Both the position numbers and the translations under genes were made by a program. The notes beneath the pieces are model-generated. The model was not told the DNA's origin. It saw nothing but the letters and a program-made list of their open reading frames with translations, and did not search any database. 64,000 nucleotides of DNA from Chlamydiales bacterium (GTDB lineage Bacteria; Chlamydiota; Chlamydiia; Chlamydiales; Simkaniaceae). How positions within the stretch are numbered: position 1 is the first letter of the stretch; each line of letters opens with the position of its first letter. This document shows positions 1-8,641 of the stretch, one piece after another. The DNA is taken from contig JACKPR010000003.1 in assembly GCA_024233395.1 (NCBI GenBank), forward strand, positions 1-64,000, in the 5' to 3' direction.

Positions 1-32
1 AAATTAATAATTATAAAAAGAGAGATAATAAT

Positions 33-488
33 ATGACTTCGATTCAAAGCGTTCAAAATCATGGAATAGTATCTGCACCGTCTCAAGATCAAGATTCTAA
101 ACTACCATTCAACATTCAAAGAGATCTCTATGATCTACAGACTGCTCTAGCTCAACTTAAAGATAATCCTAAACTTGTTGATGATGAAAGTTTCCAACAT
201 AAAATGGAAGATTATCTGAGTAAATATGTTGATGACTATAATGCTGATGTAAAAGATGGTAGCCTAACTTCTGATCAACAAATTGTCTTAAGTGATCTCA
301 ATGAAGATCTTGAAACAAAAGGACTGATTAGCATCTCTTCTGATGGAACAATTAATAATCCCAATAATCCCTCGACTATTGGGTCAATTTTGCATGATTT
401 ATTAAACAACGGACATGGAGTTGATTGGATTGATATCATCAATAGTTCAATCACTTCAATCCAAAAAAATATTCGTAATAAGGGATGA
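33..488 (+). CDS. Hypothetical protein, 151 aa
   Basis: I do not recognise this protein. It is acidic, hydrophilic and rich in Asp, Asn and Ser, with no signal peptide and no membrane segment. The middle (about residues 25-95) is probably helical, and the tail has an Asn/Pro-rich stretch followed by a short hydrophobic helix. A purine-rich AGAGAG ribosome-binding site sits about 8 bases before the ATG, and a strong hairpin follows the stop codon, so it looks like an independent single-gene transcript. The composition would suit a small cytosolic or type III-secreted chlamydial protein, but nothing in the sequence proves secretion. Confidence 0.7.
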   Translation: MTSIQSVQNHGIVSAPSQDQDSKLPFNIQRDLYDLQTALAQLKDNPKLVDDESFQHKMEDYLSKYVDDYNADVKDGSLTSDQQIVLSDLNEDLETKGLISISSDGTINNPNNPSTIGSILHDLLNNGHGVDWIDIINSSITSIQKNIRNKG

Positions 489-497
489 ATATTCCAT

Positions 498-519
498 GTG
501 GCCGCTTTTTTGCGGCCAC
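498..519. terminator. Bidirectional terminator between the 151-aa gene and priA
   Basis: An 8-bp GC-rich stem (GTGGCCGC paired with GCGGCCAC) encloses a run of T. It lies 10 bases after the stop of the plus-strand gene and 6 bases after the stop of the minus-strand priA gene, so it can serve both converging transcripts. Confidence 0.75.
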
Positions 520-525
520 TAAAGT

Positions 526-2742
526 TTAAGAAAAGGTTGAAATAGGATCGATATCGATCAATAGACGGATCGAACGTGGAAGGTGTGAAGCATTTCGGGT
601 TTCATGAAGGATTGTCGAGAGAAGAAGGGGATTTTTCCCTTTGATGAGAATTTTGAAGCGAAACTTATCTTTGATTTTAGCATACCCAGAGGGAATGACC
701 GGATAAAGGGTATAGGAAGAGGGAAGTTTCTGGAGAAGAGTTTTGTAGAAAGTTTCAGCACACTGTTTCACGTGCCCTTCATTTTTTCCTGAAAAGATCA
801 GTTTTGCAAGGCGAGTGAACGGAGGAAAGGCAAAAAGTTCGCGCGCTTCGATTTCTTCCTTGTAGAAAGATGGGTAATCTTCGGTTGATGCATGATGAAA
901 AATCGGATGACCTTTAAGGGAGGTTTGAATGATAACCTCTCCTTTAAGATCTCCTCGGCCTGAACGACCGGCGACTTGAGTTAAAAGTTGAAAGACATTT
1001 TCTGAGGCGCGGAAATCGGGAAGATTTAGAGCTCCATCAGAGTTTAAGACACCGACAAGGGTGACTGCGGGAAAGTGGAGTCCTTTCGCAATCATTTGTG
1101 TTCCGATTAAGACATCGGCTTTTCCCGATTTAAATTGTTTAAAAAGGAGGTCATGACTCCCTTTATGACGTGTGGTGTCTGCATCCATGCGGAGGGTACG
1201 AATGTCGGGAAAAAGGGCGTGGAGCGTCCGTTCGACCTGTTCGGTTCCGACTCCTTTAAAGTTAAGGGTAGCTGTCCCTTTACAAATGGGGCATTGCACG
1301 GGTGGTGGAGAAAGAACATAGGAGCAAAGGTGGCAAGCGAGGTGATTGGTTTTTTTATGGAAAGTAAGACTGACCGAGCAGTGGGGACATTTGACACTTT
1401 CGCCACAACTTGCGCACATTTGAAAGGTATGATACCCCCGTCTGTTTAAGAAAAGGAGAACTTGTTCCCCCTTTTTTAGGCGCTCTTTAATTCCATCGAT
1501 GAGATCAGAGCAAAAGAGGGTAAATCCTTCCGACTTGGCATACTCGGTTTTCATGTCGATGATTTTGACTTTAGGAAGACTTGCATCGGTAGCGCGGGCT
1601 TTCAGTGTACTTAGCAAATACTTTCCATTTTGAGCATTGGCATAACTTTCGAGTGAGGGGGTGGCGCTTCCTAGCACAACGGTTGCTTTTTCCATCTTTC
1701 CTCTCATGATGGCAACATCACGAGCATGGTAACAAGGTTCTTCATCGGTTTGTTTATAAGAAGATTCATGCTCTTCATCGACAATGATGAGTCCGAGATT
1801 TTTGAGCGGGCTAAAAATCGCTGAACGTGCTCCAACAACGATTTTAATATCTCCTCTTCGAATCCCATGCCAGATATCAAACCGCTCTCCATCGCTTAGA
1901 CGATGGTGGAGAATCCCCAACTTTTCTGAGAAACGGGATTTTAGGCGTTCGATTGTTTGAGAGGTTAGAGCAATTTCGGGAACGAGAAGGATCACTCCTA
2001 AATCGAGCTTGCGAGCAGCATGAATCGCTTGAAGGTAGATTTCTGTTTTTCCACTCCCTGTCACTCCGTGAATGAGATGGGTTTTAAAGGTTTTCAGATC
2101 GGAAATGATTTTATCGAGTGCCTTTTTTTGCTCGGCTTTTAAGACCTTGGGTTTTGTCGGGAAAAATTCCATATCCTCAAGAGGTGAGCGATCGATTTGC
2201 AAAGTTTCTACGATAAGGACCTTTTCTTTTTCCAAGCTCGAAACAGGACTTTTTGATGTTCCAGATAGTTCTAAGAGTTCAGTCAGAAGAATTCCTTTAG
2301 GTTTTTTAATAAGGATGTCGAGGACTTTTGCTTGAGAAGGGTGTTTATTTCTAAGGGAGACGGCAAGATCACTGATTTGTTTTGGAGAAAGGAGGCGGCG
2401 GACAAAAAGTTGTTTTTTTTCTTGGGTTTCTTTCCGAATGGTTGCGGGAAGGAGAACTTTTAAAACCTTTCGGAAAGAGGTGCAGTAGTAGCGAGACATC
2501 CACTCGGCTAAAGCAAAGAGCTCAGGGCTAATAAGGCTTTCTTCTGAAAGGATTTCTTTGATCGGTTGGACTTTGGAAACCGAAGGTTTTTCCTTTAGAG
2601 CAACAATGGTTCCTTTTCGGAGAGAGTTTTGAACAGGGACTAAGACACGTGTGCCAATAGGAATGGGAGTCTGGACTCCATAATCTAAAGGGTGATCCAG
2701 CCCTTTATCTAAGATGACGGCAGCGAATTGATCGTATTGCAT
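526..2742 (-). CDS. priA: Primosomal replication-restart helicase PriA
   Basis: PriA reloads the replicative helicase at stalled forks. Seen in the sequence (numbered from a TTG start 12 bases upstream): Walker A GVTGSGKT at about 230-237, Walker B DEEH at about 326-329, SAT motif near 363, and eight zinc-binding cysteines in four CxxC pairs between about 447 and 491 (CASC, CPHC, CHLC, CPIC). The length of about 738 aa is normal for the family. I place the start at the ATG (MQYDQF) because GGA lies 7 bases before it; an in-frame TTG at 2754 is the alternative. The gene overlaps the 3' end of the upstream gene by a few dozen bases on the same strand, so the two are probably cotranscribed. Confidence 0.96.
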   Translation of the reverse strand: MQYDQFAAVILDKGLDHPLDYGVQTPIPIGTRVLVPVQNSLRKGTIVALKEKPSVSKVQPIKEILSEESLISPELFALAEWMSRYYCTSFRKVLKVLLPATIRKETQEKKQLFVRRLLSPKQISDLAVSLRNKHPSQAKVLDILIKKPKGILLTELLELSGTSKSPVSSLEKEKVLIVETLQIDRSPLEDMEFFPTKPKVLKAEQKKALDKIISDLKTFKTHLIHGVTGSGKTEIYLQAIHAARKLDLGVILLVPEIALTSQTIERLKSRFSEKLGILHHRLSDGERFDIWHGIRRGDIKIVVGARSAIFSPLKNLGLIIVDEEHESSYKQTDEEPCYHARDVAIMRGKMEKATVVLGSATPSLESYANAQNGKYLLSTLKARATDASLPKVKIIDMKTEYAKSEGFTLFCSDLIDGIKERLKKGEQVLLFLNRRGYHTFQMCASCGESVKCPHCSVSLTFHKKTNHLACHLCSYVLSPPPVQCPICKGTATLNFKGVGTEQVERTLHALFPDIRTLRMDADTTRHKGSHDLLFKQFKSGKADVLIGTQMIAKGLHFPAVTLVGVLNSDGALNLPDFRASENVFQLLTQVAGRSGRGDLKGEVIIQTSLKGHPIFHHASTEDYPSFYKEEIEARELFAFPPFTRLAKLIFSGKNEGHVKQCAETFYKTLLQKLPSSYTLYPVIPSGYAKIKDKFRFKILIKGKNPLLLSTILHETRNASHLPRSIRLLIDIDPISTFS

Positions 2743-3455
2743 ATCACATTCCAAAGTGAGCGCTTGAGATAAGGGTCTTTATAATAGAGACTCAAGTCGG
2801 GAAGAAGAAGGAGGGGAATATTCCCTAGAGTTCGCTTTTTTTGTTGAGGGGTTTCTTGATAAAAGGGAAGGAGCTCTTTATTTCCAAAAATGAGGGTATC
2901 GGGCGCAATAATCAGCTTGAGATTCTCTGATTCTAAAAAGAGGTCCCATTTTTTCTGAGGAGTGATTTCGACAAGACGACAGGAGCCATAAATGGTATCT
3001 ATCGCTTTTGCAATCCTTTGAACAAAACTTCGAAATTCCATCCCTTGAAAGAGAATCGGGATGGCAGGCGTCGATCGTTTTTCTTTCCAAGCTTCTTTGA
3101 TCCGTTTTGCCTTGTAGTCGCTGGGAATGGTTTCATGATAATAAAGATCGGGAGCGATTTCCTTAAGAATTTTTCGAACCTCTTCAGTAGGGTGAGGAGG
3201 AAAACTTTTTGGGATTTCTAATTCGATGAAGACCTTTTTCGGTTCTTTTTTTTGCTGATCCAATACAGGAGAAGGGGGAGTTTCAACAATAGGTTTAGGC
3301 GGCGGCGGTTTAGATTCTATTTTTGGTTTTGGTTTAGTCGGAGCAGGAGGAAGATGAACTTTGGGGATTTTGTCCTTAGGAGGAAGAAGTTCCTTTATAT
3401 AGGTCAAAGAATCATTAATAAGTGAGTGGTATTCAGAATTGTTCATGTTACCCAT
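2709..3455 (-). CDS. Conserved chlamydial hypothetical protein upstream of priA
   Basis: A 248-aa protein with a proline/lysine-rich linker (about residues 25-70) of PPxP and KPxP type, followed by a compact C-terminal domain of about 150 aa. No signal peptide or catalytic motif is visible. It overlaps the start of priA on the same strand, which suggests translational coupling. C. trachomatis also has an uncharacterised gene immediately upstream of priA (CT779 next to CT778); equivalence rests on position and general character, not on an alignment. A second ATG three codons in (MNNSEY) could be the real start. Confidence 0.75.
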   Translation of the reverse strand: MGNMNNSEYHSLINDSLTYIKELLPPKDKIPKVHLPPAPTKPKPKIESKPPPPKPIVETPPSPVLDQQKKEPKKVFIELEIPKSFPPHPTEEVRKILKEIAPDLYYHETIPSDYKAKRIKEAWKEKRSTPAIPILFQGMEFRSFVQRIAKAIDTIYGSCRLVEITPQKKWDLFLESENLKLIIAPDTLIFGNKELLPFYQETPQQKKRTLGNIPLLLLPDLSLYYKDPYLKRSLWNVICNTINSLPSS

Positions 3456-3503
3456 TTAATCATAAAGGGGATTAGGAGAAAAGGGCATCTATATGATCTA
3501 CCC

Positions 3504-3548
3504 ATGAACCCATCTCATATTAAAGGGTTTGTTATGAGATAGGTTCAT
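3504..3548. repeat. Short family-D inverted repeat (45 bp)
   Basis: A near-palindrome whose ends read ATGAACC(C)ATCTCATA and its inverse TATGAGATAGGTTCAT. The ends match those of the 159-bp element before pssA, so this is probably an internally deleted copy. It lies in the gap between the divergent priA-partner gene and the secreted-protein pseudogene. Confidence 0.6.
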
Positions 3549-3557
3549 AAACTCAAG

Positions 3558-3588
3558 TTGACATTTATTCCTTTGACATTGTTACAAT
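3558..3588 (+). promoter_or_regulatory. Possible sigma-70-type promoter for the split gene
   Basis: TTGACA at 3558-3563 and TACAAT at 3583-3588 match the two boxes, but the 19-base spacer is longer than the usual 17. A second TTGACA at 3573 has no good partner. It lies 40 bases before the start codon at 3628. Confidence 0.35.
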
Positions 3589-3627
3589 GGACCGTTTGTT
3601 GAAATTTTTTAGAGTTAGAATTTTTTT

Positions 3628-4464
3628 ATGAGAAACTTTTTTCTTTTGATTGTCGTGTGTTTTCTATGGAAGGGAATTGCCGAATCCTCTCCTCGAACAT
3701 TTGATTCTTCAATTATTGAAGAGCTTAAGCCAAAACTCAATACTCAAAGAATCCAGCACTTTTTCGGAAGTGTTGGTGTGGAGGTATTAGAGATAGATTC
3801 TTCAGTATTTCCTGAAAAAAGAATTTCTAACCTCCATTCGCTCGATGAAGAGGGACAGAAGCAGATGCGTACCTTGGCTATAGTGGACTTTGCTCAACCG
3901 ATTCATCCCGACTTGACAGAAGCACATCAAGAAATTGTAGCTGGTGGGGCTATCGGTACGACTTTACAAAAGTATCAATGGAAGATTACTAACCTGAACT
4001 CTGAGTTTATTTTACTTATTGTCATAGGAGAGTTCTCTTAAATTCTTGAGCTTTTTATCGAAGGGAAGGGCCAAAGCGCCCTTTTCGAGATAAAAGGCCC
4101 GAGAAGAAAGAGAAAAATCCCTGAGAATGAATAAAATAAACTCAGAGTTCAGGTTACTAAGGTTCCTCGCTACTTTTCTACGATTACTCTTTCTCCTCAT
4201 GTAATGCTCTGGATGCAGGAGAAAGAATCAAATCAGGCGGCAATGCATATCTATCAACTCGATGTTACGTCGCCAAGTTCCACTGATCCTATTCAATATT
4301 GTACGATTATAGAAATTCATAGTCCCCAATATTTGACAGTAGAATATTTACGAGCGATTTATAGCGATCAGTTTTTTTCCTTTAGTAAACGTACGGAAGA
4401 AATAGATGCGTTGCTCCAACGTGTGACTACACTAATAGAGAGCTTTCCTCGCCCTTCGTTTTAA
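3628..4464 (+). pseudogene. Secreted protein gene split by a miniature transposable element
   Basis: The 5' part encodes a signal peptide (MRNFFLLIVVCFLWKGIAES) and about 120 further residues. The 3' part (from about 4155, visible as an ORF from 4204) continues in the same frame. Between them lies a 161-bp inverted-repeat element flanked by the 7-bp duplication TTACTAA. If the element and one duplication are removed, codons run on without a stop: ...WKIT followed by KVPRYFSTITLSPHVMLW and on into the second half, giving a protein of about 223 aa. With the element present, translation adds about 18 foreign residues and stops at 4041. The family is not recognised. It is annotated as a disrupted gene rather than two genes. 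Confidence 0.85.
3986..4160. mobile_element. Family-E miniature inverted-repeat element with 7-bp target duplication
   Basis: The element proper is 3993-4153 (161 bp). Its ends are 22-bp perfect inverted repeats starting CCTGAACTCTGAG and ending CTCAGAGTTCAGG, with an internal GGGCC...GCGCCC hairpin. Both ends are bordered by TTACTAA (3986-3992 and 4154-4160). It encodes no plausible protein. A 42-bp relative with the same ends lies at 21895-21936, bordered by TTATTAA, so the target consensus is TTANTAA. Confidence 0.9.
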
Positions 4465-4469
4465 CTTGA

Positions 4470-5378
4470 TCAAGAAAATAGAGCATTGATGTAGGGTTCT
4501 GGAGAAAAGGGGAGAAAATCATCAGCCCCTTCGCCGATTCCAATGTAGCGGATCGGAATTCCCATTTGATGATAGATGGAGAGAATAATCCCTCCTTTTG
4601 CAGAGCCATCAAGCTTAGTCAGAATAAGACCAGTAAGGGGGGTGAATTCATTGAAGGTCTTGGCTTGATCTAGAGCATTTTGTCCAGTCGTCGCGTCAAG
4701 GACGAGGTAGATTTCATGGGGAGCATCAGGGACAACTTTTTCAGTCACCCGTTTAATCTTTGCAAGCTCATTCATTAGGTCAGTTTTTGAATGGAGGCGA
4801 CCGGCGGTATCTGCAATGACAACATCATGTCCCCGAGCTTTTGCAGCTGTTAGGGCATCAAAGATGATGGCTGAAGGATCTCCACCCGGAGCTGCTTTAA
4901 TACAATCGAGCTTGAGACGTTCGGACCACGTTGCAAGTTGCTCGATTGCAGCGGCTCGGAAGGTATCGCCTGCCGCAAGCATCACCTTTTTTCCTTCATC
5001 TTTATAGATACGTGCAAGTTTTGCGCAGGACGTTGTCTTTCCACTTCCATTCACTCCCACAACAAGGATAACTTTTGGAGATTGTGCTGGGGTTTTTCCT
5101 TGGACGTGAGGGGGTTTGTGAAGGATATCTTCAGCATGGGCCTTCATCGCTTCGATGGGATGATTGTATTTCTTCCCATAATTCCTGACATATTCCACAA
5201 ACTCAATGGCAAGGGTCGATCCGAGGTCAGCTTCAAAAAGGATTTGCTCGAGCTCATCTAAAGTCTCTTCATCAAGGGGGCCATTGAGAAGGGAGCGAAT
5301 CTTATCGCCCAGGATGGAACGTGTTTTCGAAAAAGCTTTTCGAATTTTGTTAAGTCCTGACTTTAAAAGACCAAACAT
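4470..5378 (-). CDS. ftsY: Signal recognition particle receptor FtsY
   Basis: SRP-dependent GTPase that docks ribosome-nascent chain complexes at the inner membrane. A four-helix N domain (residues 1-85) precedes the G domain: GVNGSGKTT at 108-116, DTFRAAAIEQL at 138-148, DTAGR at 190-194, and TKLDGSAKGG near 254-263. At 302 aa it has only the NG core plus a short amphipathic start and lacks the long acidic A domain of E. coli FtsY. It is divergent from sucC, the same neighbour as in C. trachomatis (CT820 beside CT821). Confidence 0.96.
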   Translation of the reverse strand: MFGLLKSGLNKIRKAFSKTRSILGDKIRSLLNGPLDEETLDELEQILFEADLGSTLAIEFVEYVRNYGKKYNHPIEAMKAHAEDILHKPPHVQGKTPAQSPKVILVVGVNGSGKTTSCAKLARIYKDEGKKVMLAAGDTFRAAAIEQLATWSERLKLDCIKAAPGGDPSAIIFDALTAAKARGHDVVIADTAGRLHSKTDLMNELAKIKRVTEKVVPDAPHEIYLVLDATTGQNALDQAKTFNEFTPLTGLILTKLDGSAKGGIILSIYHQMGIPIRYIGIGEGADDFLPFSPEPYINALFS

Positions 5379-5462
5379 TTTGCCTCAGATTTTTCATTGA
5401 TCGATAATCCATCGTATCACATATAGGAATTATGAACCTAACCTATAATAAAGGGTAAATTC

Positions 5463-6632
5463 GTGGATACCCATGAATATCAAGCTAAGGAAATTTTGAA
5501 AAAGTATGGGATGCCTATTCCAGATTTTGGGGTAGCGGCATCGCCTGCAGAGGCAAAGCAAGTTGTTCAAGAACTTGGGCTTAAAGAAGCAGTTGTAAAA
5601 ATTCAAGTCCATGCTGGCGGCCGGGGAAAAGCTGGGGGGGTCAAATTTGCCAAATCAAAAGATGAGATTGTCGAAACGGCAAAGAAACTCATCGGAATGA
5701 AAATGGTGAATAATCAAACAGGCCCCCAAGGCATTATTGCTCATAAGGTTTTGATTACAAAGCCTGTGGATATTGCTAAGGAATACTATTTAGGTGCAAT
5801 TATTGATCGAGACCACGCCATGCCGATTCTCATCGCCTCTCCAGAAGGAGGAATGGAAATTGAAGTTGTGGCTGAAAAAACTCCAGAAAAAATCTTGAAA
5901 TTACCAATAGGACTTGATGGAAGTGTGAGACCTTACCATCTCCTTAGACTAGCAAATTTTATGGGGTGGAAAGGCGATACGGCAAAACAGGGGATGAAAG
6001 TTGCTGCGAGTCTAGCTAAAGCGTTTATTGAAACCGATAGCTCTCTTCTTGAAATCAATCCTCTTGTTGAAACCGATAAGGGAGATATTTGGGCAATCGA
6101 TGCAAAACTGAGCGTTGATGACAATGCACTCTTTCGGCAAAAAGAGATCGCAGCTTTTTATGACCCATCGCAAGTATCGCCTAATGAAGTGGCTGCAAAG
6201 GAGTACGACCTCGCTTATATTTCATTATCGGGGAATATTGGCTGCATGGTGAATGGGGCAGGACTTGCGATGTCGACAATGGATATCATCCAATACTATG
6301 GAGGGATGCCTGCGAACTTTCTCGATGTTGGAGGGGGCGCGGATAAAGAAAAGGTGACTGAAGGGTTTAAGATTATCCTTGCTGACGAAAATGTAAAAGC
6401 GATTCTCGTCAATATTTTTGGGGGGATTATGAATTGCGCGACCATTGCCGAAGGGGTCATTGCAGCATCGAAAGAACTCAGCATTAAAATTCCTCTTATT
6501 GTTCGCTTGGAAGGAACGAACGTAGAAGAGGGACGTCGTTTATTAAAAGAATCGGGACTCAAGATTATCTCTGCAGATGGGATGGCAGATGCTGCTGAAA
6601 AAGCAGTCAATGCGATTAAGGGAGGAAGTTAA
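5463..6632 (+). CDS. sucC: Succinyl-CoA ligase (ADP-forming) beta subunit
   Basis: The beta subunit of the TCA-cycle enzyme that converts succinyl-CoA to succinate with ATP formation. Length is 389 aa, as usual. The ATP-grasp half begins DTHEYQAKEILKKYG and contains VHAGGRGKAGGVK near residue 50. The C-terminal ligase half has FLDVGGGADKEKV and NIFGGIMNCATIAEG. The start codon is GTG, with AAGGG 8 bases upstream. Just ahead lies a short palindrome-like stretch (5432-5462) whose left end, ATGAACCTAACC, resembles the family-D element ends. The stop codon overlaps the sucD ATG by one base (TAATG). Confidence 0.96.
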   Translation: MDTHEYQAKEILKKYGMPIPDFGVAASPAEAKQVVQELGLKEAVVKIQVHAGGRGKAGGVKFAKSKDEIVETAKKLIGMKMVNNQTGPQGIIAHKVLITKPVDIAKEYYLGAIIDRDHAMPILIASPEGGMEIEVVAEKTPEKILKLPIGLDGSVRPYHLLRLANFMGWKGDTAKQGMKVAASLAKAFIETDSSLLEINPLVETDKGDIWAIDAKLSVDDNALFRQKEIAAFYDPSQVSPNEVAAKEYDLAYISLSGNIGCMVNGAGLAMSTMDIIQYYGGMPANFLDVGGGADKEKVTEGFKIILADENVKAILVNIFGGIMNCATIAEGVIAASKELSIKIPLIVRLEGTNVEEGRRLLKESGLKIISADGMADAAEKAVNAIKGGS

Positions 6633-7507
6633 TGACGATTCTTGTAAACAAAAAGACGAAAGTGATTACTCAAGGAATTACAGGAAAGTCGGGACAATTT
6701 CATACGGAGCAATGTATTCAATATGGTTCAAAGTTCGTTGGAGGGGTGACACCAGGAAAGGGAGGGCAGTCAATCTTTGATCTTCCGATTTTTGATACCG
6801 TTTATGAAGCTAAGCAAAAGGTTGATCCTGATGCGACGATGATTTTTGTCCCTCCCCCGTTTGCTGCGAATTCTATTTTGGAAGCTGAAGATGCGGGAAT
6901 TCCTCTGATCATTTGCATTACTGAAGGAATTCCGGTGCGAGATATGTTAGAAGTCTCTCAGGTGATGAGAAGTTCAAAAACTTCGAGGTTGATCGGTCCC
7001 AATTGTCCAGGAGTGATTACTCCTGAAGAATGTAAGATAGGGATTATGCCTGGATACATTCATAAGAAGGGGAAAATAGGGATAGTGTCTCGTTCTGGGA
7101 CACTGACGTATGAAGCCGTATGGCAAACCACACAAAATGGTTTGGGACAGTCGAGTTGTGTCGGGATTGGAGGAGATCCACTCAATGGAACGAATTTTAT
7201 TGATGTTTTGGAGCTATTTGAAAAAGACCCCGACACACACGGCATTTTACTTCTCGGAGAAATTGGGGGAAACGCTGAAGAGGAAGCTGCTGATTGGATT
7301 AAAGCGAATTGCAGCAAACCTGTTGGGGGATTTATCGCTGGAGTCACCGCTCCTCCTGGAAGAAGAATGGGGCATGCTGGTGCGATTGTTTCTGGCGGAA
7401 AAGGGACCGCAGAGGGTAAGATGGATGCACTAAGAGCAGCAGGAGTTCGTGTTGCGGAGTCTCCAGCTGACATTGGGGATGTCATTTTAAAAGCCATGGG
7501 AACATGA
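6632..7507 (+). CDS. sucD: Succinyl-CoA ligase alpha subunit
   Basis: The alpha subunit binds CoA and carries the phosphohistidine. Visible are the N-terminal Rossmann CoA-binding part (QGITGKSGQFHTEQ), IGPNCPGVITP, SRSGTLTYEAVWQTT, and the active-site His of GHAGAIVSGG at about residue 248. The length of 291 aa is normal. It overlaps sucC by one base and the following M50 protease by four (ATGA), so the three are translated from one transcript. Confidence 0.96.
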   Translation: MTILVNKKTKVITQGITGKSGQFHTEQCIQYGSKFVGGVTPGKGGQSIFDLPIFDTVYEAKQKVDPDATMIFVPPPFAANSILEAEDAGIPLIICITEGIPVRDMLEVSQVMRSSKTSRLIGPNCPGVITPEECKIGIMPGYIHKKGKIGIVSRSGTLTYEAVWQTTQNGLGQSSCVGIGGDPLNGTNFIDVLELFEKDPDTHGILLLGEIGGNAEEEAADWIKANCSKPVGGFIAGVTAPPGRRMGHAGAIVSGGKGTAEGKMDALRAAGVRVAESPADIGDVILKAMGT

Positions 7508-8637
7508 AAATACCGATAAGAATCTCTCCCTTTTTTTTTGTGACAGCTGCACTTATCGGCTGGATCAATAGTAGTCAAAGTTCTCATCCTTTTATTTTAA
7601 CCCTCATTTGGATAGGGGTGATCTTTGTTTCGATTCTTGTGCATGAATATGGACATGCTTTAACTTCTCGTTATTTTGGTCAAAAACCGCGGATTCAACT
7701 AGTTGCTTTTGGAGGGCTGACCTACCCTGAAGGGCCTCGTCTTCGAGGGTGGAGAGAATTTCTTGTTGTTTTAAACGGGCCTGTTTTTGGATTCCTCCTT
7801 TTTCTTCTATGCCTCTTTCTATTATCGCTCGAGTTTTTTGAAAATCCATACATTCTCTATACGCTTAAGATCTTTACGTGGGTCAATCTTTTTTGGACGA
7901 TTGTAAACCTCCTTCCCGTAATGCCTCTCGATGGAGGACAACTGCTTAGAGTGGTGATGGAGTCGATCTTTGGAGCAAAAGGTCTAAAGTATGCCATTTT
8001 TACAAGTATGCTCCTTTCTTGCGCGTTTAGTGTTCTCTTTTTCTTTATTGGATACTTTCTTGTAGGAGCGATTTTCTTTCTCTTTGCCTTTCAAAATTTT
8101 GATGCTTGGAGAAAATCCCGTGTGATCACTGAAAGTGATCGGAGTGAAGAAATTACAAAGGGGATGAAAGAAGTTGAAGACCTATTGAATAATAATCAAA
8201 AAGAGGCTGCTATTCCTAAACTTCAAGAGATTCGAGCAAAAGCAAAGCAGGGAATGGTCTATAATTTAACAACACAATATCTTGCCGCAATTAAAGCTGA
8301 AAGAGGGGAATATCAAGAGGTTTATAATCTCCTTCTTCCCATCAAGAAGCACTTGAATCCTGAGTCAAAGATTTTTCTCCATCGCGCAGCTTATGAAGTC
8401 AAAGATTATCCTCTTGTTGTTGAACTTGGAGGCCCCTCCTTTCAACTCCTTCCCGATCCTAACATTGCATTAAATAATGCCGAAGCTTGTGCAGCTCTTG
8501 CTCAAGTTGAACCTGCAATCGGTTGGCTTCAAGCAGCCCACAAGGCAGGGATCGAAAATCTAGAATCGATTCTTTCTAAAGAAGTCTTTGATTCCATCCG
8601 TGAAACGGAAGGATTTAAAAAGCTTTTAGATCATTAA
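7504..8637 (+). CDS. M50-family (site-2-like) membrane metalloprotease with C-terminal repeat domain
   Basis: An intramembrane zinc protease: HEYGH (47-51) supplies two zinc-binding histidines and the catalytic Glu, and MPLDGG (140-145) the third ligand. About five hydrophobic segments span residues 5-205. From about 210 to 377 there is a soluble helical domain with TPR-like character (ALAQVEPAIGWLQAAHKAG). This architecture resembles small site-2 proteases of the SpoIVFB type, not RseP, because no PDZ domain is present. It overlaps sucD by 4 bases, so it is expressed with a TCA-cycle enzyme without an obvious functional link. The substrate is unknown. Confidence 0.85.
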   Translation: MKIPIRISPFFFVTAALIGWINSSQSSHPFILTLIWIGVIFVSILVHEYGHALTSRYFGQKPRIQLVAFGGLTYPEGPRLRGWREFLVVLNGPVFGFLLFLLCLFLLSLEFFENPYILYTLKIFTWVNLFWTIVNLLPVMPLDGGQLLRVVMESIFGAKGLKYAIFTSMLLSCAFSVLFFFIGYFLVGAIFFLFAFQNFDAWRKSRVITESDRSEEITKGMKEVEDLLNNNQKEAAIPKLQEIRAKAKQGMVYNLTTQYLAAIKAERGEYQEVYNLLLPIKKHLNPESKIFLHRAAYEVKDYPLVVELGGPSFQLLPDPNIALNNAEACAALAQVEPAIGWLQAAHKAGIENLESILSKEVFDSIRETEGFKKLLDH

Positions 8638-8641
8638 TATT

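Noticed and set aside
4012..4200. 62-codon ORF inside and beyond the family-E element
   Set aside because: Lies mostly in the inverted-repeat element and reads through its target duplication; no domain or transposase motif.
7060..7587. 175-codon frame antisense to sucD
   Set aside because: sucD is certain by motif; the antisense frame is a codon-bias shadow without a ribosome-binding site.
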